11,285 nt of DNA from Frankiales bacterium (GCA_025464695.1 JAODNQ010000163.1:1-11285), one strand, 5' to 3'; counted from the first letter of the stretch, positions 1-7,138 are shown. Notes: generated by a model from the letters alone, not told the origin. Numbers and translations: made by a program.

Positions 1-47
1 GCGACGAGCACCACCCGCCGGGCCGCCTGCCAGGCCTCGAGCAGCGC
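1..47. repeat. Direct repeat copy A (47 bp, at window edge)
   Basis: Positions 1-47 are identical to 567-613, offset 566. The first difference on the right is at 48 (g) against 614 (c). The left limit cannot be seen because the window ends. Here the repeat lies in the CobT-like frame and encodes its last visible residues, from A127. Confidence 0.95.
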
Positions 48-425
48 GGCGGGGTCGCCCACGAGCGGCCGCAGCCTCGGGAGGGCGGTCCGGACGGCGG
101 CCACCTGCCCGGCCCAGCCTGGTCCGCCGGCCGTGCCGAGGGCGTGGACGGGCTCGAGGTCGAGCAGGACCGCGAGGGCCGCGAGGGCCGGCACGGGGTC
201 GCCGTCGGCCTCGACCACGAGCAGGTCGACGCCCTCGTCCGCGGCGGCGTCCGCCAGGGCGAGGCCCTCCTCGCGGGAGCCGGCCGGCGCGGGGGTGCGG
301 GGGTGGGACGCGGGCCGGGGCGGCCAGCCGCCCTGGAGCTCTGCCAGCCGGCGCAGGCCGGGCCCGAGAGCGCCGAGCACGGAGGGGGCCCCGGTCAGCA
401 GCTCGGGCGGGTCGACCGCCGTCAC
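1..425 (-). CDS. CobT-like protein, 3' end outside window (divergent, possibly non-catalytic)
   Basis: An open frame starts at GTG 425-423 and runs off the left edge, giving 141 visible residues with no stop. GGAG lies 6 nt upstream of the GTG, and the start overlaps the cobU stop by 4 nt (GTGA), so it is probably translationally coupled. The N-terminus (SVLGALGPGLRRLAELQGGW, residues 15-34) resembles the G-LG-LE-LA---QG opening of nicotinate-nucleotide-dimethylbenzimidazole phosphoribosyltransferase (CobT). Residues 65-130 follow the later CobT order: GVDLLVV, LEPVHALGTAG, GWAGQVAAVRTAL and DPAALL. The roughly 100 residues normally lying between these parts are missing, and the usual G(D/E)MGIGNTT phosphate-binding motif is replaced by VEADGDPVPAL. 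The neighbour fits a role in lower-ligand activation. The family call rests on pattern memory, and activity is doubtful. The last 47 bp at the edge are identical to part of cobU, so the final 15 residues should be treated with caution. Confidence 0.68.
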   Translation of the reverse strand, partial: MTAVDPPELLTGAPSVLGALGPGLRRLAELQGGWPPRPASHPRTPAPAGSREEGLALADAAADEGVDLLVVEADGDPVPALAALAVLLDLEPVHALGTAGGPGWAGQVAAVRTALPRLRPLVGDPAALLEAWQAARRVVLV

Positions 426-1738
426 CGGACGCTCCGGGGGAGGCCGGCCACGACCTGGACGACGTCGTCCGCCCCGCGGGCCAGCGCCTGCGTGACGGTG
501 CCGAGCAGGTCGACGAACAGCCGGCCGCCGAGGGTGGGCGCGACCAGCCCGCCCCCGACCTCGGGAGCGACGAGCACCACCCGCCGGGCCGCCTGCCAGG
601 CCTCGAGCAGCGCCGGGAGGGCGGCGTCGACGACGGCGGTGGCGAGCCCGCGGTCGTCCCAGGCGCCGGCGTCGTCGAGCAGCCGCGTCAGCCACAGGCC
701 GAGGTCGTCGACGAGAACCGCGCCCTCGGCCTGCCGCAGGACCCCCGCGACGTCGCCGGTCTCGAGCGTGGTCCACGTGGCCGGCCGCCGGGCGACGTGC
801 GCCTGCACCCGGGCGCGCCACTCGTCGTCGCCGTCGCGCGGGGGAGCGGTGGCGACGTAGGTGACCGCCGGCTCGGCCGCCAGCAGGGCCTCGCCGTGGG
901 CCGACTTGCCGGAGCGCGCACCGCCCAGGACCAGGGTCCGCCGGGGGCGGTTCACGGCCTCGCTCCCGGGGCCGACCTGGACGACGTCGCCGTCCCGCGG
1001 CGCCGACGCCCCCCAGGAGGCGAGCAGCCGGTCGAGCTCGTCGGGTGGCGGGTTCTCGTGTCCGAGGTGGACGGCGAGCAGCGTCGTGGCGGGGGTGACC
1101 GCCCCGGTGCGGCGCAGGGCGGCCACCTGCTGCGGCCAGGTCGTGACGTCCAGGTGGTGCGGCCCGCCGGTGCCGGTGAGCTCCATCAGGACGACGTCGT
1201 AGGGGCCGGGGGGCGGCTCGGGGAGCGGACCGGTGTCGACGGCGTACAGCAGCCGGGTGCCGTCGGGGGAGGTGACGTCGTACAGGACGGCGGGGCCGAG
1301 CTCGGCGCGCCCGTGGGCGGCGGGCAGGACGCGGACGGCGTACCCCGCCGCCTCCAGCGCGTCGCCCGCGCGCACCTCGCTGACGGTGACGGACGGGTCG
1401 AGCCGGGGGCGCGCGGCCTCGACGACGGCGGGCGGGGCGACCAGGTGCAGCGGGCCCTGCGAGGACGCCCAGCCCCGCCAGCGCCAGGCGGCGACGTCGT
1501 GGTGGTCGGGGTGCCCGTGGCCGGCGAGGACCGCCTCGACGCCCGCCAGGGAGACGCCCTGCCGCGCGGCCGCCCGTGTGGCCTCCGACCCGACGTCGAG
1601 CAGCAGGCGGTCGTCGACGAGCACGCTGGTCTGGCCCCGGACGACCCCCTGGGCGGCAGCAGCGGCGCAGGACGCGCAGGTGCACCAGGGGTTCGGCCAG
1701 CCGGCGGCCGCCCCCGTGCCGAGCAGCCTCAGACGCAT
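422..1738 (-). CDS. cobU: MBL-fold/CobU fusion: adenosylcobinamide kinase/adenosylcobinamide-phosphate guanylyltransferase
   Basis: This 438-residue protein has two domains. Residues 1-260 are a metallo-beta-lactamase fold with the metal motif HGHPDHHD at 74-81, and further candidate ligands H142, D168 and H224/H227. Residues 264-438 are CobU: P-loop GGARSGKS at 272-279, the guanylylated histidine expected at H314 in RVQAHVARRP, VDDLGLWLT at 343-351, and EVG at 393-395 (the usual N before EVG is P392). CobU phosphorylates adenosylcobinamide and then transfers GMP, giving AdoCbi-GDP for CobS in late cobalamin assembly or salvage, in the cytoplasm. The ATG at 1738-1736 was chosen because GGAAGG sits 8 nt upstream and the MBL domain begins directly (MRLRLLGTG). 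The frame stays open further upstream, but that part is antisense to other genes. The same fusion is known in other actinobacteria; what its MBL half does is not established. The stop overlaps the CobT-like start. Confidence 0.94.
   Translation of the reverse strand: MRLRLLGTGAAAGWPNPWCTCASCAAAAAQGVVRGQTSVLVDDRLLLDVGSEATRAAARQGVSLAGVEAVLAGHGHPDHHDVAAWRWRGWASSQGPLHLVAPPAVVEAARPRLDPSVTVSEVRAGDALEAAGYAVRVLPAAHGRAELGPAVLYDVTSPDGTRLLYAVDTGPLPEPPPGPYDVVLMELTGTGGPHHLDVTTWPQQVAALRRTGAVTPATTLLAVHLGHENPPPDELDRLLASWGASAPRDGDVVQVGPGSEAVNRPRRTLVLGGARSGKSAHGEALLAAEPAVTYVATAPPRDGDDEWRARVQAHVARRPATWTTLETGDVAGVLRQAEGAVLVDDLGLWLTRLLDDAGAWDDRGLATAVVDAALPALLEAWQAARRVVLVAPEVGGGLVAPTLGGRLFVDLLGTVTQALARGADDVVQVVAGLPRSVR
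567..613. repeat. Direct repeat copy B (47 bp, inside cobU)
   Basis: Exact partner of 1-47, in the same orientation and the same reading frame. It encodes CobU residues from about A376 to A391 (ALLEAWQAARRVVLVA), the strand just before the EVG motif. The residues fit CobU at this place, so this copy looks native. Confidence 0.95.
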
Positions 1739-1743
1739 CGCTC

Positions 1744-1749
1744 TAGCCT
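1744..1749 (+). promoter_or_regulatory. Possible -10 box for the 68-residue gene
   Basis: TAGCCT fits TANNNT and lies about 30 nt before the ATG at 1780. That would leave a short leader containing the GGAGG at 1770-1774. The whole gap between the divergent genes is 41 bp, so the promoters of both must lie in it or reach into coding DNA. No convincing -35 is visible. Confidence 0.3.
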
Positions 1750-1779
1750 TCCACCCTGACCGTCTACCTGGAGGACCGC

Positions 1780-1986
1780 ATGGCCTGGACCTGGCGCTAC
1801 GAAGGACCCGACGGCGGCGAGGTCGACCCCGGCGAGGCCGGCGGCGGCGCGTTCCCCAACCAGAGCGACGCCGAGAGCTGGGTGGGAGAGACCTGGCGCG
1901 ACCTGCTCGAGGCCGGCGTCCACCAGGTGACCCTGTTCGAGGAGGACCGCAAGGTCTACGGCCCGATGGGCCTGAACCCGGCGTAG
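1780..1986 (+). CDS. Small conserved actinobacterial protein, function unknown
   Basis: This is a 68-residue acidic, Trp-rich cytoplasmic protein (MAWTWRYEGPDG start; DAESWVGETWRDLLEAGV at 30-47; VYGPMGLNPA end). No signal peptide, membrane segment or catalytic motif is visible. GGAGG at 1770-1774 lies 5 nt before the ATG, which supports the start. I recognise the pattern (WRYE at the N-terminus, an E-W-RDLL-AGV helix, then a short strand ending in YGPM-L-P) from hypothetical proteins common in actinobacteria, but know of no function. The next gene, a GNAT acetyltransferase, begins 5 nt after its stop, so the two are very likely co-transcribed and coupled. Confidence 0.85.
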   Translation: MAWTWRYEGPDGGEVDPGEAGGGAFPNQSDAESWVGETWRDLLEAGVHQVTLFEEDRKVYGPMGLNPA

Positions 1987-1991
1987 CGCAG

Positions 1992-2621
1992 GTGGACGTC
2001 CGGGGGCTCCAGGAGCGGGCAGCCCGGGCGCAGCCCGCCCCGGTCGAGGAGCGCCGGGGCGGCGACCTGCTGCGGGCCGCGCACGACCCCGCCACCTGGT
2101 GGGTCGGTGCGTCCCTGCTGCACGGCACCGGCCCGCTGCCCGCCCGGCTCGACGCCGTGCAGGACCTCTGCCGGCGGCACGGTGCGCCGCCGTGCGTCCA
2201 GGTCTGCCCGGCGTGCCCGCCGGGCCTGGACGAGGCGCTGGCGACCCGGGGCTGGTCGCGGAGCGTCGACGTCGAGCTGCTCGTGGCTGACGCCGCGACC
2301 GTTCCCGCACCGGGGACGGACGTCGTCGTCGCGGCCGGGCGCGCGGAGGTCCGGGTCGGCGGCGCGGCGGTCGCCACCGGCCGCGTCGTCGTCGAGGACG
2401 GCTGGGGCGGGGTGTTCGGCATGCGCACCCTCGCCGGGGCTCGGCGTCGGGGAGCCGCCGCCGCCGTCCTGGGCGGGCTCGCGGTGTGGGCCGTCGAGCA
2501 CGGGGCGCGGCGGCTGTACCTGCAGGTGACGGCCGACAACGCCCCGGCGTGCGCGCTGTACGCCCGGGCCGGCTTCTCGCGGGCGGCGACCTACCACTAC
2601 CGGACGGCTCCGCCCGGCTAG
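1992..2621 (+). CDS. GNAT-family N-acetyltransferase
   Basis: This is a 209-residue acyl-CoA-dependent N-acetyltransferase. The GNAT fold is clearest in the C-terminal half: GVFGMRTLAGARRRGAAAAV (140-159) contains strand 4 and the acetyl-CoA pyrophosphate loop RRRGAA (151-156). LYLQVTADNAPACALYARAG (175-194) is motif B, with the usual N-A-LY--GF pattern. The N-terminal half is a weaker GNAT-like repeat. The GTG at 1992 is the first in-frame start after the upstream stop at 1986; its ribosome site is poor, which suits translational coupling. Four cysteines lie within 16 residues (C60, C68, C72, C75) where relatives usually carry other residues. The substrate is unknown; small molecules or protein N-termini are typical for the superfamily. 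Confidence 0.87.
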   Translation: MDVRGLQERAARAQPAPVEERRGGDLLRAAHDPATWWVGASLLHGTGPLPARLDAVQDLCRRHGAPPCVQVCPACPPGLDEALATRGWSRSVDVELLVADAATVPAPGTDVVVAAGRAEVRVGGAAVATGRVVVEDGWGGVFGMRTLAGARRRGAAAAVLGGLAVWAVEHGARRLYLQVTADNAPACALYARAGFSRAATYHYRTAPPG

Positions 2622-2657
2622 CAGGAGATCCGCGCGCGGGCGTCGAACTGTCGTGCC

Positions 2658-5114
2658 ATGCGTCGATCCACGCCCTCGCGCCTCCGCCTCCTCCTGCTCT
2701 CGGCCGTCGTCGCCGTCGGCGCGGCCGTGCCCGCCATCGCCTCGGCGCGGGCGCCCGGCAGCCTGACCGGCGCGGCCGCCGGCTACGCGGGCACGCACTT
2801 CGGCGACGGCAACGTCCCCGCGGGCTGCATCCTCGACCGCGACGAGGCCGACCCCGACAACGGCTGCTTCCACATGAAGGTCGGGCTCAACGCGCTCGAC
2901 TCGCCGAAGGTGAACGTCGCGGTGCTCGTGCCCGTGTCGCCGACGGCGGAGCGCGACATGCGCGTCATGCGCCAGGCCGTCGAGATGTGGGACGGCGGGA
3001 TCCACCAGCTGGCCCGGCAGATGGAGCTGGACTGGCTCGACAAGGGCCTGGACGTCGACGTCACGACCAAGCTGGTCCCGGTCGACGCGAACGGCGTCCC
3101 GACCCAGGCCGTGAACCTCGTGAAGCCGAAGATCGTCGTGATCGCCACCAACCCGGCCGGCGGCATCGGCATCGGCATCGACCCCGCGAACTTCGTCGGG
3201 CAGCTCGGTCTCACCGACGGCAGCGGGGCGCCCTGCGCCTCGATCCCGGACCCGTTCAGCATGAAGGCCTGGCAGGCCCGCCCCGGCTTCGACGGCCACC
3301 ACGGCGAGCTGGGCGGCGTGATGGTCCAGCGGTGCGACGGCCCCGGCGGCAACGTCTGCTTCTCGGTCAACGGCGCGGTCGACCCCGTGCCGGGCCGGAC
3401 CGACTTCTTCTCGCTCTACGACCTCGTCGCCCACGAGACCGGCCACTGCCTGACGCTCGGCCACGTGGGGGACGGCGCGGACGGCCCCTGGGGCCCGACG
3501 CCGACGAACGACATCATGGCGTACAGCTCCGACCCGGTGGACGTCGCCAAGTGCGTCTCCACGCTCGACGTCGAGGGCTTCGCGCTCCGCATGAGCAACT
3601 ACCTCGACGTCAACGGCGACCGCAAGGTCGACGCCGCCGACCGGCTCCGGCCGAACGACGTCGCGGGCGACGAGCTCAACTCCTTCCAGGTGCAGAACCC
3701 CCTGGACCACCACTACGCGTCGCGGACCGGTCGGGCCGAGGACTGCCCGCAGCCCGACTGGAGCACCCTGCCGACGGCGCCGGAGACCGACTGGCAGCCC
3801 GCCACCGTGGCGACGACGAAGCCCCAGCTCGTGGTCGGCAGCGCGGCGGCCTCCTCCGGCCGGCTCACCTGGGGCGCCACCGCCCGCCGCGTCGACCCCC
3901 GCCCCGCCCCGACCCGGCGCAGCGTCGCGCTGACCGACCCGACCGGTGACGGCAGCACCCCGGCCACCGACCTGACCGGCTTCACCGCCACGGTCACGCC
4001 GACGGCCGTCCGGGCGACCCTGCGGGTGGACCGCATGCTGCCCACCACCGACACCGGCCGCGCCACCGCGTACGGCTTCTACGTCGGGGGCCGCAAGTTC
4101 GACTCGTTCGTCCCGACGCAGGGCACGAGCAGCTCCGTCCAGACCATCGACTCCGGTGCCCGGTACGTCATGCCGGCGGGCACCTCCACCTGGGACACCG
4201 CGGCAGGCACCGTCACCTTCACCATCCCGCGCAGCTACCTGGCCAGCCAGCGGATCCTCGCGCCCTACGACGTCTTCGCCGCCTCCGGCGTCCACGTCCG
4301 CAGCAAGGACTGGGTGACGTCGCTGGACCGCGTCCCCGCCCGCGGCGTGGCCCGGCTCGCCGCGCCCGCCATGACCGGCGGCCCGAAGGACGCCCCGACG
4401 GCGACCCGGGCGACCACGCGCACGGTGCGCCTGACCCACCCCGGCGGCAACACCTTCACGCCCGCCGACACCTCCACCCAGGGCGTCCCGCTCGTGCCCG
4501 CCGTCGGCAACGTCCACCAGGTCGCCCTGCCCGTCGCACAGCAGGCCACCGTGGCCGTGACGCTCGCCTGGGACGACCCCGCCTCCGCGCTCGGCCTCGT
4601 GGTCAAGGGCGGCTCGGGCCAGGACGTGAAGACCGGCGACGGCACCGTCACCGTGACGGTCCCTTGGGCGCACCGCGACCTCGCCGTCCAGGTGGTGCCG
4701 TCGCAGGTCGGCTCGCCGTCCGTCGGCTACACGCTGACCGCGAAGGTCACGACCCTCACCGCGAACACCGACCACGACGGCGTGCCCGACGTCGCCGACC
4801 GGTGCAGGGCCGCCGCCGGCCCGGTCGCGTCGGCAGGGTGCCCGGACACCGACGGCGACGGCGTCCTCGACAGGGCCGACCGGTGCGCGGGGGCCGCGGG
4901 AACTGACGGGCTCGGCTGCCCGACGGCACAGGACGACCGGCTGGTCGCCCTCGTCGACGGCAAGCAGGTCAGCAGCACCCGCCTGATGACCCGGCACGGC
5001 CGCGACGACGTCCGTGGGTCCGCACCGGTGCGGGCGGGGACGCACACGTTGGAGCTCGTCTGGTACTCCGGCTCCGCCGTCGTGCAGCGCGTCAGCCGGA
5101 GCGTGACCGCCTAG
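2658..5114 (+). CDS. Secreted metzincin-like zinc metalloprotease with EF-hand-like and thrombospondin type 3 motifs
   Basis: This is an 818-residue exported protein. The signal peptide is 1-30 (basic start, LLLLSAVVAVGAAV core, likely cut after ASA at 28-30). The zinc site is HETGHCLTLGH at 259-269 (H259, E260, H263, H269), followed by a Met-turn-like DIMAY (M287), which together argue for the metzincin clan. The glycine usual at the eighth position of HExxHxxGxxH is T266. An EF-hand-like loop DVNGDRKVDAAD lies at 317-328. Two beta-rich regions follow, at about 419-560 and 587-698, each opening with a similar TR-V-LT-P-G motif; the second is reminiscent of bacterial pre-peptidase C-terminal domains. 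Two thrombospondin type 3 calcium repeats occur at 705-716 and 730-743 (DTDGDGVLDRADRC), then a short C-terminal beta region. No cell-wall anchor is seen, so it is probably released. It starts 36 bp after the GNAT gene with no clear ribosome site. The substrate is unknown. Confidence 0.9.
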   Translation: MRRSTPSRLRLLLLSAVVAVGAAVPAIASARAPGSLTGAAAGYAGTHFGDGNVPAGCILDRDEADPDNGCFHMKVGLNALDSPKVNVAVLVPVSPTAERDMRVMRQAVEMWDGGIHQLARQMELDWLDKGLDVDVTTKLVPVDANGVPTQAVNLVKPKIVVIATNPAGGIGIGIDPANFVGQLGLTDGSGAPCASIPDPFSMKAWQARPGFDGHHGELGGVMVQRCDGPGGNVCFSVNGAVDPVPGRTDFFSLYDLVAHETGHCLTLGHVGDGADGPWGPTPTNDIMAYSSDPVDVAKCVSTLDVEGFALRMSNYLDVNGDRKVDAADRLRPNDVAGDELNSFQVQNPLDHHYASRTGRAEDCPQPDWSTLPTAPETDWQPATVATTKPQLVVGSAAASSGRLTWGATARRVDPRPAPTRRSVALTDPTGDGSTPATDLTGFTATVTPTAVRATLRVDRMLPTTDTGRATAYGFYVGGRKFDSFVPTQGTSSSVQTIDSGARYVMPAGTSTWDTAAGTVTFTIPRSYLASQRILAPYDVFAASGVHVRSKDWVTSLDRVPARGVARLAAPAMTGGPKDAPTATRATTRTVRLTHPGGNTFTPADTSTQGVPLVPAVGNVHQVALPVAQQATVAVTLAWDDPASALGLVVKGGSGQDVKTGDGTVTVTVPWAHRDLAVQVVPSQVGSPSVGYTLTAKVTTLTANTDHDGVPDVADRCRAAAGPVASAGCPDTDGDGVLDRADRCAGAAGTDGLGCPTAQDDRLVALVDGKQVSSTRLMTRHGRDDVRGSAPVRAGTHTLELVWYSGSAVVQRVSRSVTA

Positions 5115-5117
5115 CGC

Positions 5118-5135
5118 GGAGCCGGCACGGGCTCC
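5118..5135 (+). terminator. Weak stem-loop after the metalloprotease gene
   Basis: GGAGCC (5118-5123) can pair with GGCTCC (5130-5135) around a 6-nt loop, starting 3 nt after the stop at 5114. There is no T-tract, so it may be a weak terminator or an mRNA-end structure. Confidence 0.3.
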
Positions 5136-5233
5136 CTCGAGGCCCCGCAGCGCACGGCCGGGCCCCGGAGGGAGGAGGGTGTGCGCCACCGTCCTGGTCC
5201 CAGCGCGGTGGTGGTCGTCGTGGAGGAGATGTC

Positions 5234-7138
5234 GTGCGTGGTCCTGCAGGTCGTCGTCGGGCAGGCCGTCGTCTCGTCGTGCTGCTCCTGGGCGCGTCGG
5301 TCACCGTCTCGACAGGCGGCCTCGCGGAGGCGGCGGGGCCCGGCAGCGACGACACGCGGCTGGCGCCGGCGGCGGTCACGGCCGGGCTGGCACGCGGCGC
5401 CGGCACCGGTGACGCCCGGGTGCACGCCGTCGTCGACGCGCCGGTCCACGCCCAGCAGTGGGCGCTGGAGCGGGTGCAGTTCGAGCGCGCCTGGGCCGTG
5501 ACCCGCGGGCGCGGCGTGGTCGTCGCCGTGCTGGACACCGGGGTCGACGCCGGCTCGCCGGACCTGCGGGGCTCGGTCCTGCCCGGTGCCACGTTCACCG
5601 GCGCCGGCTACGTGCACCACCGCGGCCAGACCGACCTGACCGGCCACGGCACCCACGTGGCCGGGATCGTCGCGGCGCACCCGGCGACACCGACCGGCGT
5701 GTCGGGCGGCGCGCCCGAGGTGCAGGTCCTGCCCGTCAAGGTCCTCGAGGACGACGGGTCCGGCTGGGGCAGCGACGTCGCCGACGGGCTGGTCTGGGCC
5801 GTCGACCACGGCGCCACCGTCGTCAACATGTCGTTCGGGTCGCCCTCGCCGAGCGAGGCCCTGCGCCGTGCGGTGCTGTACGCGCAGGGGCGCGGGGTCC
5901 TGGTGGTGGCCGCGGCCGGCAACGACGGCCAGGACGGGCCCTGGGACTACCCGGCGGCCTACCCCGGCGTCCTCGCCGTCGGCGCGGTCGACCCCGGCGA
6001 CGCCGCGGCGCCCTTCTCCAGCACCGGCCCGTTCGTCGGCCTGAGCGCTCCGGGCGAGAGCGTCCTGTCGACGGTGCCCCGCAGCGTGTCCGCCACCGGT
6101 CACGCCCGGATGAGCGGGACCAGCATGGCAGCGCCCTACGTCGCGGCCGCCGCCGCGCTGGTGCTCAGCGCGACGCCGGGGAAGACCGGCGCGCAGGTCG
6201 CCGAGCGGCTGCAGCAGACCGCGGAGGACCTGGGCGCGCCGGGCCGCGACGAGCGCTTCGGGGCCGGGCTCGTCGACCCGGCCGCCGCGGTCGGCGCCAC
6301 GAAGGCCGCCGTGCCGCCGCGGCTGGCCGCCCCCAGCGGGTTGGCGCTGGACGAGCTCGCCGACGGCACCGTGCAGCTGACCTGGGACGCCGTCCCCGGA
6401 GCCCGCTCCTACGAGGTCCTGACGCAGGGCCTGCCCCTGAACCTGGGCGTCGACGACGGCGACGATCCGGTCTACGGGCTGCACGGCACCGCCGCCCACT
6501 TCCCGTACTTCCCCCACGGCCTGCCGGTGCCGCTGCAGGTCGTGGCGGTCGACGCGCTCGGGCTGTGGAGCCCGCCCTCCACGGCGCTGCGGGCCTTCGT
6601 GGCCGCCCGGCCCGTCGCTCCGCCGACGGCGGTCCGCGGCGCGTCACCGCACAGCGCCACCGCGGTCCTGACGTGGGCGGGCGCCCGCGCGACCGGGGTC
6701 ACCGGCTACCTGGTGCTGCGCGACGGCGAGCCGCTGGACCTCGTCGAGCCGGGCGCCCGCCGGTACGTCGACACGGAGAACGAGTTCGCGCCGCTCGTCG
6801 ACGGCCGGGCCTACACGTACCGGGTCGTCACCGAGACCCTGGACGGCGAGAGCGACCCGAGCGCCGCCGTCGTCGTCCGCCCGTACGCCGCGTGGGCGAC
6901 GACCGCTCCCGCCCTCAGGGTCTCGCGCACCGCCACGGGCGTCCGGGTCGCCTGGTCCGCGCCCGTCCCCGGGCAGCGCGGCTGGCGCGTGTTCCTCGAC
7001 GGCGCGCTGCTGCGCTCCCTCCCCGTCGGCGCGACGCACCTCGACACGACGCGCCGCGGGACCCACCACGTCACGGTCGTGCGCTTCCGCACGCCCGCCG
7101 ACCAGGGACCGCGCGCCACCACCACGATCCGGAGCTGA
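5234..7138 (+). CDS. Secreted subtilisin-like (S8) serine protease with C-terminal fibronectin-III-like units
   Basis: This is a 634-residue exported protease. The signal peptide is about 1-33 (basic RRRAGRR, then LVVLLLGASV; likely cut after AEA at 31-33). The catalytic triad is D101 (VLDTGVD), H138 (GHGTHVAGI) and S297 (SGTSMAAPYV), with oxyanion N230 (AAGND). The stretch between signal and catalytic domain is only about 45 residues, shorter than a full inhibitor I9 propeptide. After the catalytic domain (to about 355) come three beta units that look like fibronectin III: about 364-457, 461-549 and 556-630. The first carries an acidic insert (DDGDDP, 407-412), possibly calcium-binding. GTG 5234 was chosen because GGAGGAG (5222-5228) sits 5 nt upstream and no other in-frame start lies nearby. 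It lies 119 bp downstream of the metalloprotease gene. It probably degrades extracellular protein and might mature its neighbour. Confidence 0.96.
   Translation: MRGPAGRRRAGRRLVVLLLGASVTVSTGGLAEAAGPGSDDTRLAPAAVTAGLARGAGTGDARVHAVVDAPVHAQQWALERVQFERAWAVTRGRGVVVAVLDTGVDAGSPDLRGSVLPGATFTGAGYVHHRGQTDLTGHGTHVAGIVAAHPATPTGVSGGAPEVQVLPVKVLEDDGSGWGSDVADGLVWAVDHGATVVNMSFGSPSPSEALRRAVLYAQGRGVLVVAAAGNDGQDGPWDYPAAYPGVLAVGAVDPGDAAAPFSSTGPFVGLSAPGESVLSTVPRSVSATGHARMSGTSMAAPYVAAAAALVLSATPGKTGAQVAERLQQTAEDLGAPGRDERFGAGLVDPAAAVGATKAAVPPRLAAPSGLALDELADGTVQLTWDAVPGARSYEVLTQGLPLNLGVDDGDDPVYGLHGTAAHFPYFPHGLPVPLQVVAVDALGLWSPPSTALRAFVAARPVAPPTAVRGASPHSATAVLTWAGARATGVTGYLVLRDGEPLDLVEPGARRYVDTENEFAPLVDGRAYTYRVVTETLDGESDPSAAVVVRPYAAWATTAPALRVSRTATGVRVAWSAPVPGQRGWRVFLDGALLRSLPVGATHLDTTRRGTHHVTVVRFRTPADQGPRATTTIRS

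Noticed and set aside
1739..1779. Cobalamin riboswitch upstream of cobU
   Set aside because: Only 41 bp separate the divergent starts, too short for the element, and no B12-box-like sequence is seen.
1739..2539. Extension of the MBL-CobU frame upstream to a start near 2539
   Set aside because: The added part is low-complexity, antisense to the small protein and GNAT genes, and the ATG at 1738 has a ribosome site and a canonical MBL start.
1956..5189. Open minus-strand frame of over 1,000 codons opposite the metalloprotease and GNAT genes
   Set aside because: It is antisense to two well-supported genes, Arg/Gly/Ala/Val-rich and without a recognisable domain; high GC removes stops from such frames.
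5179..5412. Possible short reading frame after the purine-rich GGAGGGAGGAGGG upstream of the subtilase
   Set aside because: The start is only 1-2 nt from the purine tract and the product is Trp/Arg/Ser-rich with no pattern; the subtilase GTG has its own well-spaced site.
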